This document shows positions 1 through 9,533 of a stretch of DNA of 60,000 nucleotides, one piece after another (position 1 is the stretch's first letter; the number at the start of each line of letters is the position of its first letter). Source of the DNA: Bolinopsis microptera (Eukaryota > Ctenophora > Tentaculata > Lobata > Bolinopsidae); assembly GCF_026151205.1 (NCBI RefSeq), contig NC_087078.1:18185118-18245117 (forward strand), given 5' to 3'. The notes beneath the pieces are model-generated. The model saw only the letters and a list, made by a program, of their open reading frames with translations. It was not told the DNA's origin and ran no database searches. Position numbers and translations under genes: made by a program.

Positions 1-546
1 GGCCGAGCTGAGTGCCTCAGAGAATATGTTGAACTGGTAAATCTGCCCTCCGAAAATGTAACTAGAACTTGGACTGTAAGAAAGTCTATTGAAGAACAGA
101 GTTCCTCCCATTTTCAGTGTTCTTTCAGAGTCGGTTGTACCTGTGCCTATCAAGTTACCATCCAGATACAGGTTGGTGCTCCTCGAGGCGAGTGACCAAG
201 TAATACAGTAGTTAAACCAGCTCCCGACAGGTGTTGTGAACACACTCTGCTTACCGTTCAAATCTCCATCACTTACGACTTGGTTGTAGATCCCATTAGA
301 ACTTATCAAGATCTCATTGCTACTTCGATAATAGTAGCAATGAGATCTAAACACAACCGGGTTAGAGGCAGATGTGTCTACACGTTTCATCCAAGTGCAG
401 ATGGAGAAGGAGTCTTGGAACGGGGCCATATCATAAGTAAATTCAATATAGTCATTACTGGAGGTACCAAAATGAAGAGCAGTGTACTGCTCATCATCAG
501 AGGCAACAGCAGGCAAGACGATGAATACGATCAACAAGAATAACAT
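1..546 (-). CDS. Secreted LamG-domain protein, copy 1 (5' part only, runs off the left edge)
   Basis: The reading frame starts at the ATG at 546-544 and stays open to base 1 (182 codons). It begins with a hydrophobic signal peptide rich in L, V and I, followed by a laminin-G/pentraxin-like concanavalin fold: a CTW motif, an ITW motif, the SxNLYLDG stretch and an IFGGQIYQFN motif, all shared with the second copy at 3522-6567. Compared with copy 2 it carries a 9-bp in-frame insertion near 310-350, so the frame is intact. The coiled-coil part would lie beyond the window edge. It is a recent duplicate of the neighbouring gene on the same strand and is probably secreted. The sequence shows the signal peptide and LamG-like motifs; a ligand cannot be inferred. 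Confidence 0.75.
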   Translation of the reverse strand, partial: MLFLLIVFIVLPAVASDDEQYTALHFGTSSNDYIEFTYDMAPFQDSFSICTWMKRVDTSASNPVVFRSHCYYYRSSNEILISSNGIYNQVVSDGDLNGKQSVFTTPVGSWFNYCITWSLASRSTNLYLDGNLIGTGTTDSERTLKMGGTLFFNRLSYSPSSSYIFGGQIYQFNIFSEALSSA

Positions 547-895
547 AACTGTGGATTGCGTGCGGGAATTGAAGCTAATATTATTTATTGGCGTACAAAA
601 GTTGGATCTTTCGAGAGCAGGACTGATAAGTTTTAATATGAACTAACCTCGAACCGCTAAGGTTTAAACGCTAGATAATGTAACGGGGTGGCACGAGAAA
701 CCTCATAAAATTAGCATTCTTAAAACTAATAATAATTTGTCCTGTATATTTTACGATTATGCAAGGATTCACCCCAAGTTCAGAACTCTTATCGTGGTAT
801 GAAGTTATTCATATTACACATGAGGCCATGGTAGCATGTTTACAACAAGTTTGGACACGTTTTAGAAGGTAAAATTCTGTTGAATTCTGTTTCAA
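547..895. repeat. Upstream flank shared by the two LamG gene copies
   Basis: About 350 bp upstream of copy 1 matches 6568-6920, upstream of copy 2, with small differences. The duplication therefore carried the 5' flank and probable promoter. Similarity ends near 895, just before the CAP exon at 906. No TATA box can be assigned with confidence. Confidence 0.75.
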
Positions 896-905
896 AATTT
901 TCAAG

Positions 906-1138
906 TGGTTTGGAAAGCAAGCAAGCAACTGAACTGTGGCTACGTTACATTCCAGAACCAATACAACTCCTACTACGCTGTGTGTCAGTATTACCCTCCT
1001 GGTAACTACGGTGGTCAGTATGCTGCTGAAGTAACCGGAGTGAAGGAGGAGGGTGAGGGAGGTAGTGGTACTGGTTTACTGTTTAACAGCGCTGTTACCG
1101 CCCTGGTCGTGCTGCTTGTCACCGTGTTGTACTTGTAG
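906..1138 (+). CDS. Terminal exon of a CAP/SCP-family protein with a hydrophobic C-terminal tail
   Basis: An acceptor AG at 904-905 after a T-rich tract opens a 77-codon frame ending in TAG at 1136-1138. It begins VWKAS..LNCGY and contains AVCQYYPPGNY, which fits the second CAP (CRISP/antigen-5/PR-1) signature. It ends in a Gly/Ser/Glu-rich linker and about 17 hydrophobic residues, as in a GPI-anchor signal. CAP proteins are secreted or surface proteins. The earlier exons with the N-terminal CAP helices are not visible: the sequence to the left is the LamG gene and its flank. It could be the last exon of a gene starting beyond the left edge, or an exon orphaned by the duplication. Confidence 0.6.
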
Positions 1139-2870
1139 AGTGAGATAAGACTGAGAGTGAGATAAGACTGAGACATTAAGGGCAACTTGAGATTTTACAT
1201 TTTCAAACTGATTCAAGTCCGTGCGAAGACGACCGACGGCTTGCTATGTTTTATACAAAAAGCATAAAAACATAAAAACCCTTTGTAATTCATGGTAATT
1301 TTCTGTATCTGTATATAATATAGTTTACATTGTGTAATTGTTTGTATTCCAGAGCTCTATATTTCATTCTTAATTCACTAACTATTGCTTATTAATATTA
1401 CTGATATAGTATCGTCACAACCAAATTTTTTTCCCTACTCTTGCCGAAGGCAAAAAGATCGTAGGGAATAAGTAATCGGGTTTGGATATATGAGGTGGCC
1501 CGACGGTCCTACGGTGTCGACAAAAGTCTGCTCCTTTGCAATATAGACCACTCTCCTATAATTATGTGTATTGGAAGCGTCTGTTATGCTGCGCGCGACG
1601 CTAGCCATGTGTTAATCAATTACAGTGAAGTTCCTCCTTCGCAAAGTTATTTTCCGCAATTTTCTGGATTCATTTATTGTTGATGCGCGCGGCGCTACAT
1701 TGGTCAAATAAATCGTCAATTTTTACCATGCGCGAATCCCACTCATTTATTATTTTTTCCAGTGACACTTTTTACTCTGCACTCGAAAGAATTAATGGTA
1801 CAAAATACAAGTACATCGCGTCGTAGGGAAAATTGATCGTGCGTGGTTTAACCACGGCGAAATTCTTGTTATGGTCGTAACCGCAACCAAAGTGGCCTGG
1901 ATATTTGACACTAATTAAGTTTTATAAAGCGATCTTTTAAGATTGGCTCCTATTATTGATTATTAAAACTTATTATAGGATGTTCGCTCGGCCAGATGCT
2001 CTCTAGTCTCTCTCTCTCTCTCGCTCGGCCAGATAAGATGCATTACAAAAGATTGTTCATTTCGGAAGAAAAATTGTGTCCCTTTTATTAAGTTCATTGC
2101 TAGGATAACAAGCAATTAATTATAATTACGTCTAAGATACGGCCACGATACGGCCACGATATGGCCACCATACCGCCACTATAATACGTCTAAGATATTG
2201 CCACGATATTGCCAAGATGCAGACTCCATAGGCCCAATACACGACTACTAAACGGTTTTTATTACTCGTTCATTGTTATGGTATTTCTGGTAAGACCTGG
2301 ATGGCATGCAAATTAAAAAATGAATGATTCAAAAATTCAGCCTTCAATTCAATTCAGTGCTTCAAGATCATAAAGGGTTCCGATTTGAGTTGAAAACTCA
2401 TTTTAGCTCACAAAAAACCTTGTGTGGCGAATTTCGCCACACTTTTTTAGAAGAAGTACGCTGTTTTTGATGAATTTTGGTGTATTTAACAGCATAAGTC
2501 ATTAGTGGACGTGCGTGAATAATACATGTTGCTGGTGACCTAATTTAATGAAGCTATTAAGATATACATTATGTAATTATATGTTTTAGTTTGTTAGAAT
2601 TTTAACTTTGTCGATGATAAGACTTAATTTAGAGTTATTCAAATCTGAGAGAAGATTTGGTTCTAAAACTGTTACCATTGTTACACCATGCCGCAAATAT
2701 TTAATTTTGAAAATAATTCTATCGCAGTGAACACTATAAGTATAAACAGCATCACTTAAAAATTAATGAATAACCAAATATAATCTTCAGATATCTTAAT
2801 AGTCAAACTCAAATTCAAAATACGTACCTTCAATATTTTTGGTAGAGTTCTTTTAATACATTTTTTACCA
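1139..2870. other. Intergenic DNA with short repeats and a perfect hairpin
   Basis: No convincing coding exon was seen on either strand. It holds a (TC)n run near 2010-2025 flanked by two copies of GCTCGGCCAGAT, and a degenerate minisatellite of an ACGATAYGGCC-like unit near 2140-2215. At 2422-2442 there is a perfect 10-bp inverted repeat (GTGTGGCGAA, 1-base centre) followed by a T run. Confidence 0.5.
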
Positions 2871-2874
2871 AAAC

Positions 2875-3305
2875 CTAAAATTGAGTTGAGTAGACCGTCG
2901 CCAATGTCTCCTTGTTTCAAACAAACGAAATTATATCAATTCGAACTATCGTTCTCAATACGTCAAATGCAAAATGACATCGATCGCTCGCTTTTCTCAT
3001 TCATTCCCAATTGATAATTCATTAAAGAGCACTACCAGGAGGCAGTAATCGACTCTAAATATGCGATAAACCCCAAGTCAGCTAATTGGAGTAGAAATTT
3101 CAACAAAGTGTGATACTGTGATGGGTAAAATGAACCTAAAATCATTACAATTTTCAGGCCACCCGTGAATGAATGAGAAAAGTGAACGATCGATTTCATT
3201 CTCAGTATCATTTTGCATTTCAGGACAATAATTTAAATGGATATCATTTCTTTTTGTCTGGAAAAAGAAGATGCTGGCGACGGTCCATTCTACCAAATTT
3301 TTGGT
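2875..3305. repeat. Foldback repeat: two inverted copies of a ~130-bp unit
   Basis: A unit at about 2875-3010 recurs in reverse complement at about 3165-3305. Shared blocks include the ACCGTCGCCA core, the ATGCAAAATGA stretch and the CTTTTCTCATTCATTC stretch. A third diverged copy is at 7005-7140 and a weak fourth may lie near 13100. This arrangement suits a foldback element or two MITEs inserted in opposite orientation. No protein coding is visible. Confidence 0.6.
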
Positions 3306-3521
3306 GTTATATACGTAGTATAAAAAAATACAAGACGTACGTTTTAAAATTTGTTAATTTCCTCGAAATGAACTCCAATTGGTTTGTATAATTGCAAATC
3401 ATGCTTTTAAAATAATGTTTTGCAATGCACGCAATTTGGGGTGTTTGCTTCTTTTCGGAGATATCAATCGTGCCTTTTAAAAAGCGCAAAATTGCACGTG
3501 TCTGTTATTACGCTTGGTAAG

Positions 3522-6500
3522 TTAGCTCTCCGTATCGCTCTCTGTATGGCTCTCCGTATCGCTCTGACAGGGTGAGTCTTGGTCACGACTCACCAAGTGA
3601 ATGTCTCTGAGATGATCACGTACACCTCTAGTCCATTCAATTTCTTCAAATTGTTCTGAAAAAACGTATTGTTATTTATATACGTTCAATGATATAAATT
3701 TAAGTAAACATGTTGATTGTTGAGTTGGTCTATTTTGAGTTATGGTCTATAGAGGGAAATGAGGAACTTACCTAACTTTCAATATTGTCTAATTGTATAT
3801 ATGGACTTGTGTGATATAACTTTAATCAAGTGAGGATAAAAAGAAACTGTATTGTTTGATTTGTTAACTTAATAACGAAGGTTTCGTCAATACACAAATG
3901 CCCCACGGCCACAATGGTAATTTCCTAGTATAACTTTAATATAACTTACTAAACATTGGATATGAGACTTGCTCGAAGACGTCGCACACAGGTTCTTTGT
4001 GGTACTGGCGGAAGTGGTCGACAACACCCTCTGTTATATTCACACCTACAAACTTCCCTGAAATTTGAAGTCTGTATATGAGGGTGGAGAGGGTTTCCGG
4101 TTTCCAAATGATTACGCTAGTGTAATTTTGATACGATAGCTATGTAAGGGGGAGGGCCGAGGGGGTTAAAAATGGTCCAAAAAGTGATTACGTAATATGT
4201 GAACGACCCCATATCAAACTGTATCTGAACGGACATTGAGAGGACGTTGGAGGCCTTGGCGTTCATTAATGCCCGTTTAGAATTATGTCCGGTCAAATTA
4301 CGTCTGATAAGGTAAGAGGACAGAGGTTGGCGTGATAATAAGATTAGCAATTATAAAACATGTTCACACTTACCCAACATTCCCCAACTAGAAGATAGTT
4401 GCTGGAACAATTCCTCTGTGAGCACTTTCTTGTAGTAGGGAGTGGTGTATAGGACATCCCACCTGGTGATGTTGTGGAATGTTCTAGCGGTCTCCAGCTG
4501 GGTCAGTGTGCTTGTTAGGGAAGTTGAACAGGTATCCAGCTTCTCCCCTGTCTTGTTGTGCTGAGCTGACTCTGTCTGCAGCTCGCTCTCCGTTCTTTCG
4601 AGTTCACCTTTTACTGTCTCTATCTCTTCCTGAGTGGCATCCAGCTGCTCCCCTGTCTTGTTGTGCTGAGCTGACTCTGTCTGCAGTTCTTCTTGAGTGA
4701 CATTCAGTACACCTTTTATGGTTCCTAGCTCTTCCCGAGTGGAATTCAGTTCCTCCTGAGTGACATTTAGTACACTTTTTACTGTTCCTAGCTCTTCCCG
4801 AGTGGAATTCAGTTCCTCCTGAGTGACATTCAGTACACCTTTTACTGTTCCTAGCTCTTCCCGAGTGGTATTCAGTTCCTCCTGAGTGACATTCAGTACA
4901 CCTTTTACTGTTCCTAGCTCTTCCCGAGTGGTATTCAGTTCATCCTGAGTGACATTCAGTACACCTTTTACTGTTCCTAGCTCTTCCCGAGTGGTATTCA
5001 GTTCCTCTTGGGTGACATTCAGTACACCTTTTACTGTTCCTAGCTCTTCCCGAGTGGTATTCAGTTCATCCTGAGTGACATTCAGTACACCTTTTACTGT
5101 TCCTAGCTCTTCCCGAGTGGTATTCAGTTCCTCCTGAGTGACATTCAGTACACCTTTTACTGTTCCTAGCTCTTCCCGAGTGGTATTCAGTTCATCCTGA
5201 GTGACATTCAGTACACCTTTTATGGTTCCTAGCTCTTCCCGAGTGGTATTCAGTTCCTCCTGAGTGACATTCAGTACACCTTTTACTGTTCCTAGCTCTT
5301 CCCGAGTGGTATTCAGTTCATCCTGAGTGACATTCAGTACACCTTTTACTGTTCCTAGCTCTTCCCGAGTGGTATTCAGTTCCTCCTGAGTGACATTCAG
5401 TACACCTTTTACTGTTCCTAGCTCTTCCAGAGTGGTATTCAGTTTATCCTGAGTGACATTCAGTACACCTTTTATGGTTCCTAGCTCTTCCCGAGTGGTA
5501 TTCAGTTCCTCCTGAGTGACATTCAGTACACCTTTTACTGTTCCTAGCTCTTCCCGAGTGGTATTCAGTTCCTCCTGAGTGACATTCAGTACACCTTTTA
5601 TGGTTCCTAGCTCTTCCCGAGTGGTATTCAGTTCCTCTTGGGTGGAATTCAGCTGTCTGATTACCGATTCCATTGCAGCTTCTGTTTTGTTCAAATCACT
5701 GCTGACCACATCTAGCTTTTCCTCCGTCGAGTTCAGTTCACCTCTCACATCTCCTAGCTCTTCAAGAGTGCTATTCAGTTTATCCTCCGTCTCACTAAGT
5801 TGACTCTCTGTTTCGTTCAACCTTCCAGTAACATTGGCCAGCTCCTCTTGTGACCTCCTCAATAGGGTTTTTAAACACTCCACCATATCTTTATCATCAA
5901 TATCTATCTCTACCTCTCTCACAGAACCGCTCCTGGACTGGGACAGTATGTATTCCCAGCGCAGATCCCTAGTTCCAGAGAATTTTGTAAGGTCCATACA
6001 CAGCCCACCTTCTGCTATCTTCTTTACATCGGCCGAGCTGAGTGCCTCAGAGAATATGTTGAACTGGTGAATCTGGCCTCCGAATATGTAATTAGAATTT
6101 GTAGTGAAAGAAATTCTATTGAAGAACAGTGTTCCTCCCATGTTCAGTGTTCTTCCAGAGTCGGTCATACCTGTGCCTATCAAGTTACCATCCAGATACA
6201 GGTTGGTGCTCCTCGAGGCTAGTGACCAAGTAATACAGTAGTGAAACCAGCTCCCGACAGGTGTTGTGAACTCACTTTCCTTACTATTCAAATTTCGATC
6301 ACCTCCTACTAGGTTCCAGTACCCGTTAGAACTTATCAAGATCTCATGGCTTCCACTTGTATAGTAGTCAAACACTACCGGGTGAGAGGTAGATGTGTCT
6401 ACACGTTTTATCCAAGTGCAGACGGAGAAGGAGTCTTGGAACGGGGCCATATTATAAGTAAATCCAATATAATCATTACTGGAGGTACCAAAATGAAGAG

Positions 6501-6567
6501 CAGTGTACTGCTCATCATCAGAGGCAACAGCAGGCAAGACGATGATGACGATCAACAAGAAAAACAT
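3522..6567 (-). CDS. Secreted LamG plus repetitive coiled-coil protein, copy 2 (three exons, about 811 aa)
   Basis: Exons (minus): 6567-4374, 4057-3950, 3655-3522; splice phases agree (1, 1). Exon 1 starts with a signal peptide (about residues 1-16), then a laminin-G/pentraxin-like domain (about 20-190). Next come E/L-rich heptads with 15 copies of a 21-residue unit (around ELxTTREELGTVKGVLNVT), giving a long coiled coil in which nearly every unit has two N-glycosylation sequons. The end of exon 1 has four to five more degenerate repeats and an LYTTPYYKK segment. Exon 3 is read to TAA at 3522; a GTGAGT inside it could instead be a donor to an exon not found. A MITE sits in intron 1. An extracellular, possibly oligomeric matrix or surface protein is inferred. 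Confidence 0.7.
4088..4210. mobile_element. Partial MITE of the GGGGTCGTTCAC family, in intron 1 of the LamG gene
   Basis: The right end (GATTACGTAATATGTGAACG then ACCCC) matches the terminal inverted repeat of the elements at 19583-19756 and 21367-21812. The interior (AATGATTACGCTAGTG...) matches the reverse complement of the 19.6-kb copy. The left terminal repeat is missing or decayed. Confidence 0.6.
4690..5640 (-). repeat. Coding 63-bp tandem repeat (21-residue coiled-coil unit, 15 copies)
   Basis: The repeats lie in exon 1 of the LamG coiled-coil gene. Copies 3-12 alternate between TQEEL and TQDEL starts, so the array is partly built from 126-bp dimers. No copy breaks the frame. Twenty-one residues equals three heptads, so copy number can change without disturbing heptad register. 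Confidence 0.85.
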
Positions 6568-7004
6568 AACTGCGGATTACGAGCGGGAATTGAAGATAAT
6601 ATTATTTATTGGCGTACAAAAGTTGGATCTTTCGAGAGCAGGACTGATAAGTTTTAATATGAACTAACCTCGAACCGCTAAGGTTTTAACGCTAGATAAT
6701 GTAACGGGGTGGCACGAGAAACCTTATAAAATTAGCATTCTTAAAACTTGATAATTTGTCCTGTATATTTTACGATTATGCGAGGATTCACCCCAAGTTC
6801 AGAAATCTTATCGTGGTATGAAGTTATTCATATTACACATGAGACTGGTAGCATGTTTACAAAAAGTTTGGACACGTTTTAGAAGGTAGAATTCCTGAAT
6901 TCTGTTGAATTCTGTTGAAAATTTACATTTTAAAATTCACTCTTACAATTTGCATCACATCTAATTCTAATTACTTATTGGTATTACCTATTTATAACCA
7001 ATAC
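6568..7004. other. 5' flank of LamG copy 2
   Basis: Up to about 6920 this matches 547-895 and probably contains the promoter. The remainder is AT-rich without recognisable features. Confidence 0.5.
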
Positions 7005-7140
7005 CCAAAATTGGGTAGGGTGGACCGTCGCCAGTGTCTCTTTTTTCGAAACAAAAAGAAATTATATAAATTTAAATGACCATTACCGCAAACTGATGTC
7101 GAGAATGAAATCGGTCGCCCACTCTTCCCATTCATTCAAA
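7005..7140 (+). repeat. Third copy of the ~130-bp foldback repeat unit
   Basis: It has the same orientation as the 2875-3010 copy, with the GGACCGTCGCCAGTGTCTC core, the poly-A/T middle and the CCCATTCATTC end. Confidence 0.55.
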
Positions 7141-7348
7141 ATACAAGATACAAGGCTAGGTCACTCCCGGTGTTGGGATGGCCTGAGGTACTTATCTCCT
7201 GAGGTACTTATCTCCTTTACAGTTATAACCCTAAGCCACTCTGTGCCAAGACACTATACTAGCTGTAGGGGGGTTAGTCTTACGAGCCAGAGGGTGTGTA
7301 TCACCAGCCGAAGCTGTACCAAATCACAGCTTGGTAAATGGCCGACTT

Positions 7349-7420
7349 GGATCTGACCGGATTTGAACCCGGGCCTCCTGCTTGGAAGGCGATCGTGTTA
7401 CCATTACACCACCCGGCCGA
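7349..7420 (-). tRNA. tRNA-Gly(TCC)-like pseudogene, likely head of a SINE
   Basis: Read on the minus strand, an A box (TGGTGTAATGG) and B box (GGTTCAAATCC) are both intact. The anticodon loop CTTCCAA equals that of tRNA-Gly(TCC). The anticodon stem has only about two or three sound pairs and the T stem has mismatches, so it should not fold as a working tRNA. The body down to about 7150 on the same strand may be the SINE tail. Confidence refers to a tRNA-derived sequence, not a functional tRNA. Confidence 0.6.
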
Positions 7421-7465
7421 CAAATTGTAATCCGAAATGAAATCCCATTTATTTACGGCCTGCAA

Positions 7466-7822
7466 ACTGTAACGAGCTCAGTTAGTGCCGTAACTGTATC
7501 GAGCTCAGTTAGTGCCGTAACTGTAAGTGTAACGAGCTCAGTTAGTGCCGTAACTGTAACGAGCTCAGTTAGTGCCGTAACTGTAACGAGCTCAGTTAGT
7601 GCCGTAACTGTAACGAGCTCAGTTAGTGCCGTAACTGTAACGAGCTCAGTTAGTGCCGTAACTGTAACGAGCTCAGTTAGTGCCGTAACTGTAACGAGCT
7701 CAGTTAGTGCCGTAACTGTAACGAGCTCAGTTAGTACTTAGTACCGTAACTGTAACGAGCTCAGTTAGTGCCGTAACTGTAACAAGCTCAGTTAGTGCAG
7801 TAACTGTAACGAGCTCAGTTAC
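7466..7822. repeat. 27-bp tandem repeat, 13 copies
   Basis: The unit contains CGAGCTCAGTTAGTGCCGTA, with a GAGCTC palindrome in each copy. It follows directly after the tRNA-like sequence. A frame is open through it (SSVSAVTVT repeats) only because 27 is divisible by 3; there is no other sign of coding. Confidence 0.9.
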
Positions 7823-8358
7823 AGATTTGATTAGGTTTCATTCCTTGTACTCTTGTAGTTGTCTCAATGCTTCCCACTGATCATCAGCCAGCAGGGTCTT
7901 GACTGGAAAGTTCGACACAAGCTTGGGTTTCTAATATTGGGAGAGGGGGTACAGGTATTTCATAGCAACGGTGGGAGTGACATATCATCCTTGCCAAGAA
8001 CATCACTACATCATCCTTGTAAACTTTTCGCCATGCAGACTGCAGAGCACCTCAAACAATCATTGAGGACGCTATCATTTTCATAGGTGAACTTGATGAA
8101 ACGTCAAAGAACTGGACTGCAGTTACCTGTTATAACAAAGTATTGAATATCATGAATCTTCTTTTGTCTTCTCGGCTAAAAGTAGAATCATGCTGAGCTG
8201 TTCCCGAAAAGACCATCAAAGGTTTTCGTCAAAGGATTGGATTCTAAGATTGTCAGTGTACAGGCATTTAAGGATTCCCGCACTATATAGTGACAACACT
8301 GTCAGTAGTGAAACTAGTGATATATCCTGGAGATTCTGAGTGTTACATGGTGATTCCC

Positions 8359-9221
8359 GCACTATATAGTGACAACACTATATAGTGACAAGCACTTTAT
8401 AATGACATGTCACTATATAGTCCTGCATCACTATAAAGTGCGTTTTCGACACTATATGGTGACATGTGAGACGGCTGCAAATTTACCTAAAAGGATGTGA
8501 CCCATGCCTTCAAATGGTAAGGTCGCGTAACATCGCACGTGCTACAGATCATCACTAGCTGATCCGTCATCTCAAATATTTTATGGCAAGCTGTAGAAAG
8601 GATGTGACCCAAGTACTCATGTGGAAACATGAGTACTTGTTGGAGCTCGTTGGAGTCGTTGAAGCTCGTTATCATGTGGTGGTACTCGTATATATAAGGC
8701 TCAAATATGAAGGACAAGCTATATCAATCATGGCTACTCCCTCTGTTGAATACACTACTGGTAAAAGAGGAAAGTACAACGCTCTCGACTCTCGTGGATG
8801 GTCAACGCTACACCTTAAACAGAAAAAGGAACGGAACTGATAGAGTCACGAAGACCTACTGGACCTGTGTTGTTCCTGGCTGTCTGGCTCGACTGGTGCT
8901 TCATGAACAGACAGTAAAAAACTCTCCGAACCACAACCACGATGAACAAAGAGCAGAGATCTTGGTCCACCGCTCTAAGAATACGATAAAGGAACGCAGC
9001 GACATCAGACACATCAACTAAACGGATCGTTGCTGATGTTCTTTCAGTTCTTTTATTTGCTTTGGTAGTATTCTAAAAGTAGAAAAGTAAGGGAAAAAAA
9101 GATAAACTTGTCACTATATGGTGCTGTCACTATATAGTGCGTTTTGCACACTATATGGTGACAAAGATCAGCTGTCATTATAAAGTGCTTGTCACTATAT
9201 AGTGTTGTCACTATATAGTGC
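8359..9221. mobile_element. TIR element with CACTATATAGTG subterminal repeats, carrying a FLYWCH remnant
   Basis: About 55 bp at the left end (GCACTATATAGTGACAACAC, then another CACTATATAGTG and AAGCACTTTATAATGACA) recurs as reverse complement at the right end (about 9165-9221). Further palindromic CACTATATRGTG copies lie in both arms. Part of the left end is repeated outside the element at 8271-8300. At 8611-8638 inside is a perfect 12-bp stem with a GGAA loop. The interior holds a FLYWCH zinc-finger fragment, a domain known from Mutator-like transposases, so a Mutator-like origin is plausible. No transposase core is present. Confidence 0.55.
8707..9021 (+). pseudogene. FLYWCH zinc-finger fragment
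   Basis: The frame reads VDGQRYTLNRKRNG, then TYWTC-x4-C-x-ARL, then NHNHD: the aromatic/W, Cys-Cys and H-x-H ligands of a FLYWCH zinc finger in the right order and spacing. FLYWCH is a DNA-binding domain of transposases and of host proteins derived from them. The upstream stretch that would normally precede it (SVEYTTGKRGKY) is in another frame, suggesting a frameshift near 8790. The frame stops at 9021 shortly after the finger. A remnant lying between inverted repeats is most likely a decayed transposon gene. Confidence 0.6.
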
Positions 9222-9281
9222 GATTACCGCATTTAAGGCAGCATTAAGTAACAATACTCATTATGATAAACATATCATAAT

Positions 9282-9533
9282 GTGAATTATCTGGGCTGCA
9301 AAGATAGACTCAATCTCGCTCGGAAAGGCGGAGTTGGAGCGCACAAAGTAACGGAGGATAGTACACGTGCACAGGAGGAACTTGAGGCGAAGGTGAGTAG
9401 GCTGGTGGAGTTTCAGGAGAAGAGGGAGGAGCTGAAGAGGTGGTTATCAGGGCTGAAGAGCAGAGTGGGAGAGCTGGATCCTAACCACATTGTAGTTCCA
9501 AGTCTTCTTCAGGGAGATGTTATCTCTATCAAG
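9282..9533 (+). CDS. Candidate coiled-coil exon of an unrecognised gene
   Basis: A GC-richer island in AT-rich DNA is open for about 84 codons and ends at AAG|GTTAGT (9533/9534). The peptide has an E/K/L-rich helix (EELEAKVSRLVEFQEKREEL) followed by LDPNHIVVPSLLQGD. An internal AAG|GTGAGT near 9391 and a TTTCAG|GAG near 9410 are alternative splice sites. No partner exons were recognised. It is suggested by composition and frame only. Confidence 0.3.

Noticed and set aside
4506-6070. Plus-strand Ser-rich frames
   Set aside because: They are antisense shadows of the coiled-coil repeat exon.
7349-7420. Functional tRNA-Gly gene
   Set aside because: The anticodon and T stems are mismatched and the acceptor ends do not pair, although A and B boxes are intact.
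7382-7741. Open frame of SSVSAVTVT repeats
   Set aside because: It begins inside the tRNA-like sequence and follows the 27-bp satellite; there is no signal peptide, splice site or domain.
8276-9226. CRISPR-like look of repeated CACTATATAGTG with short spacers
   Set aside because: The genome is an animal's, the repeats occur in both arms of an inverted-repeat element, and spacing is irregular.
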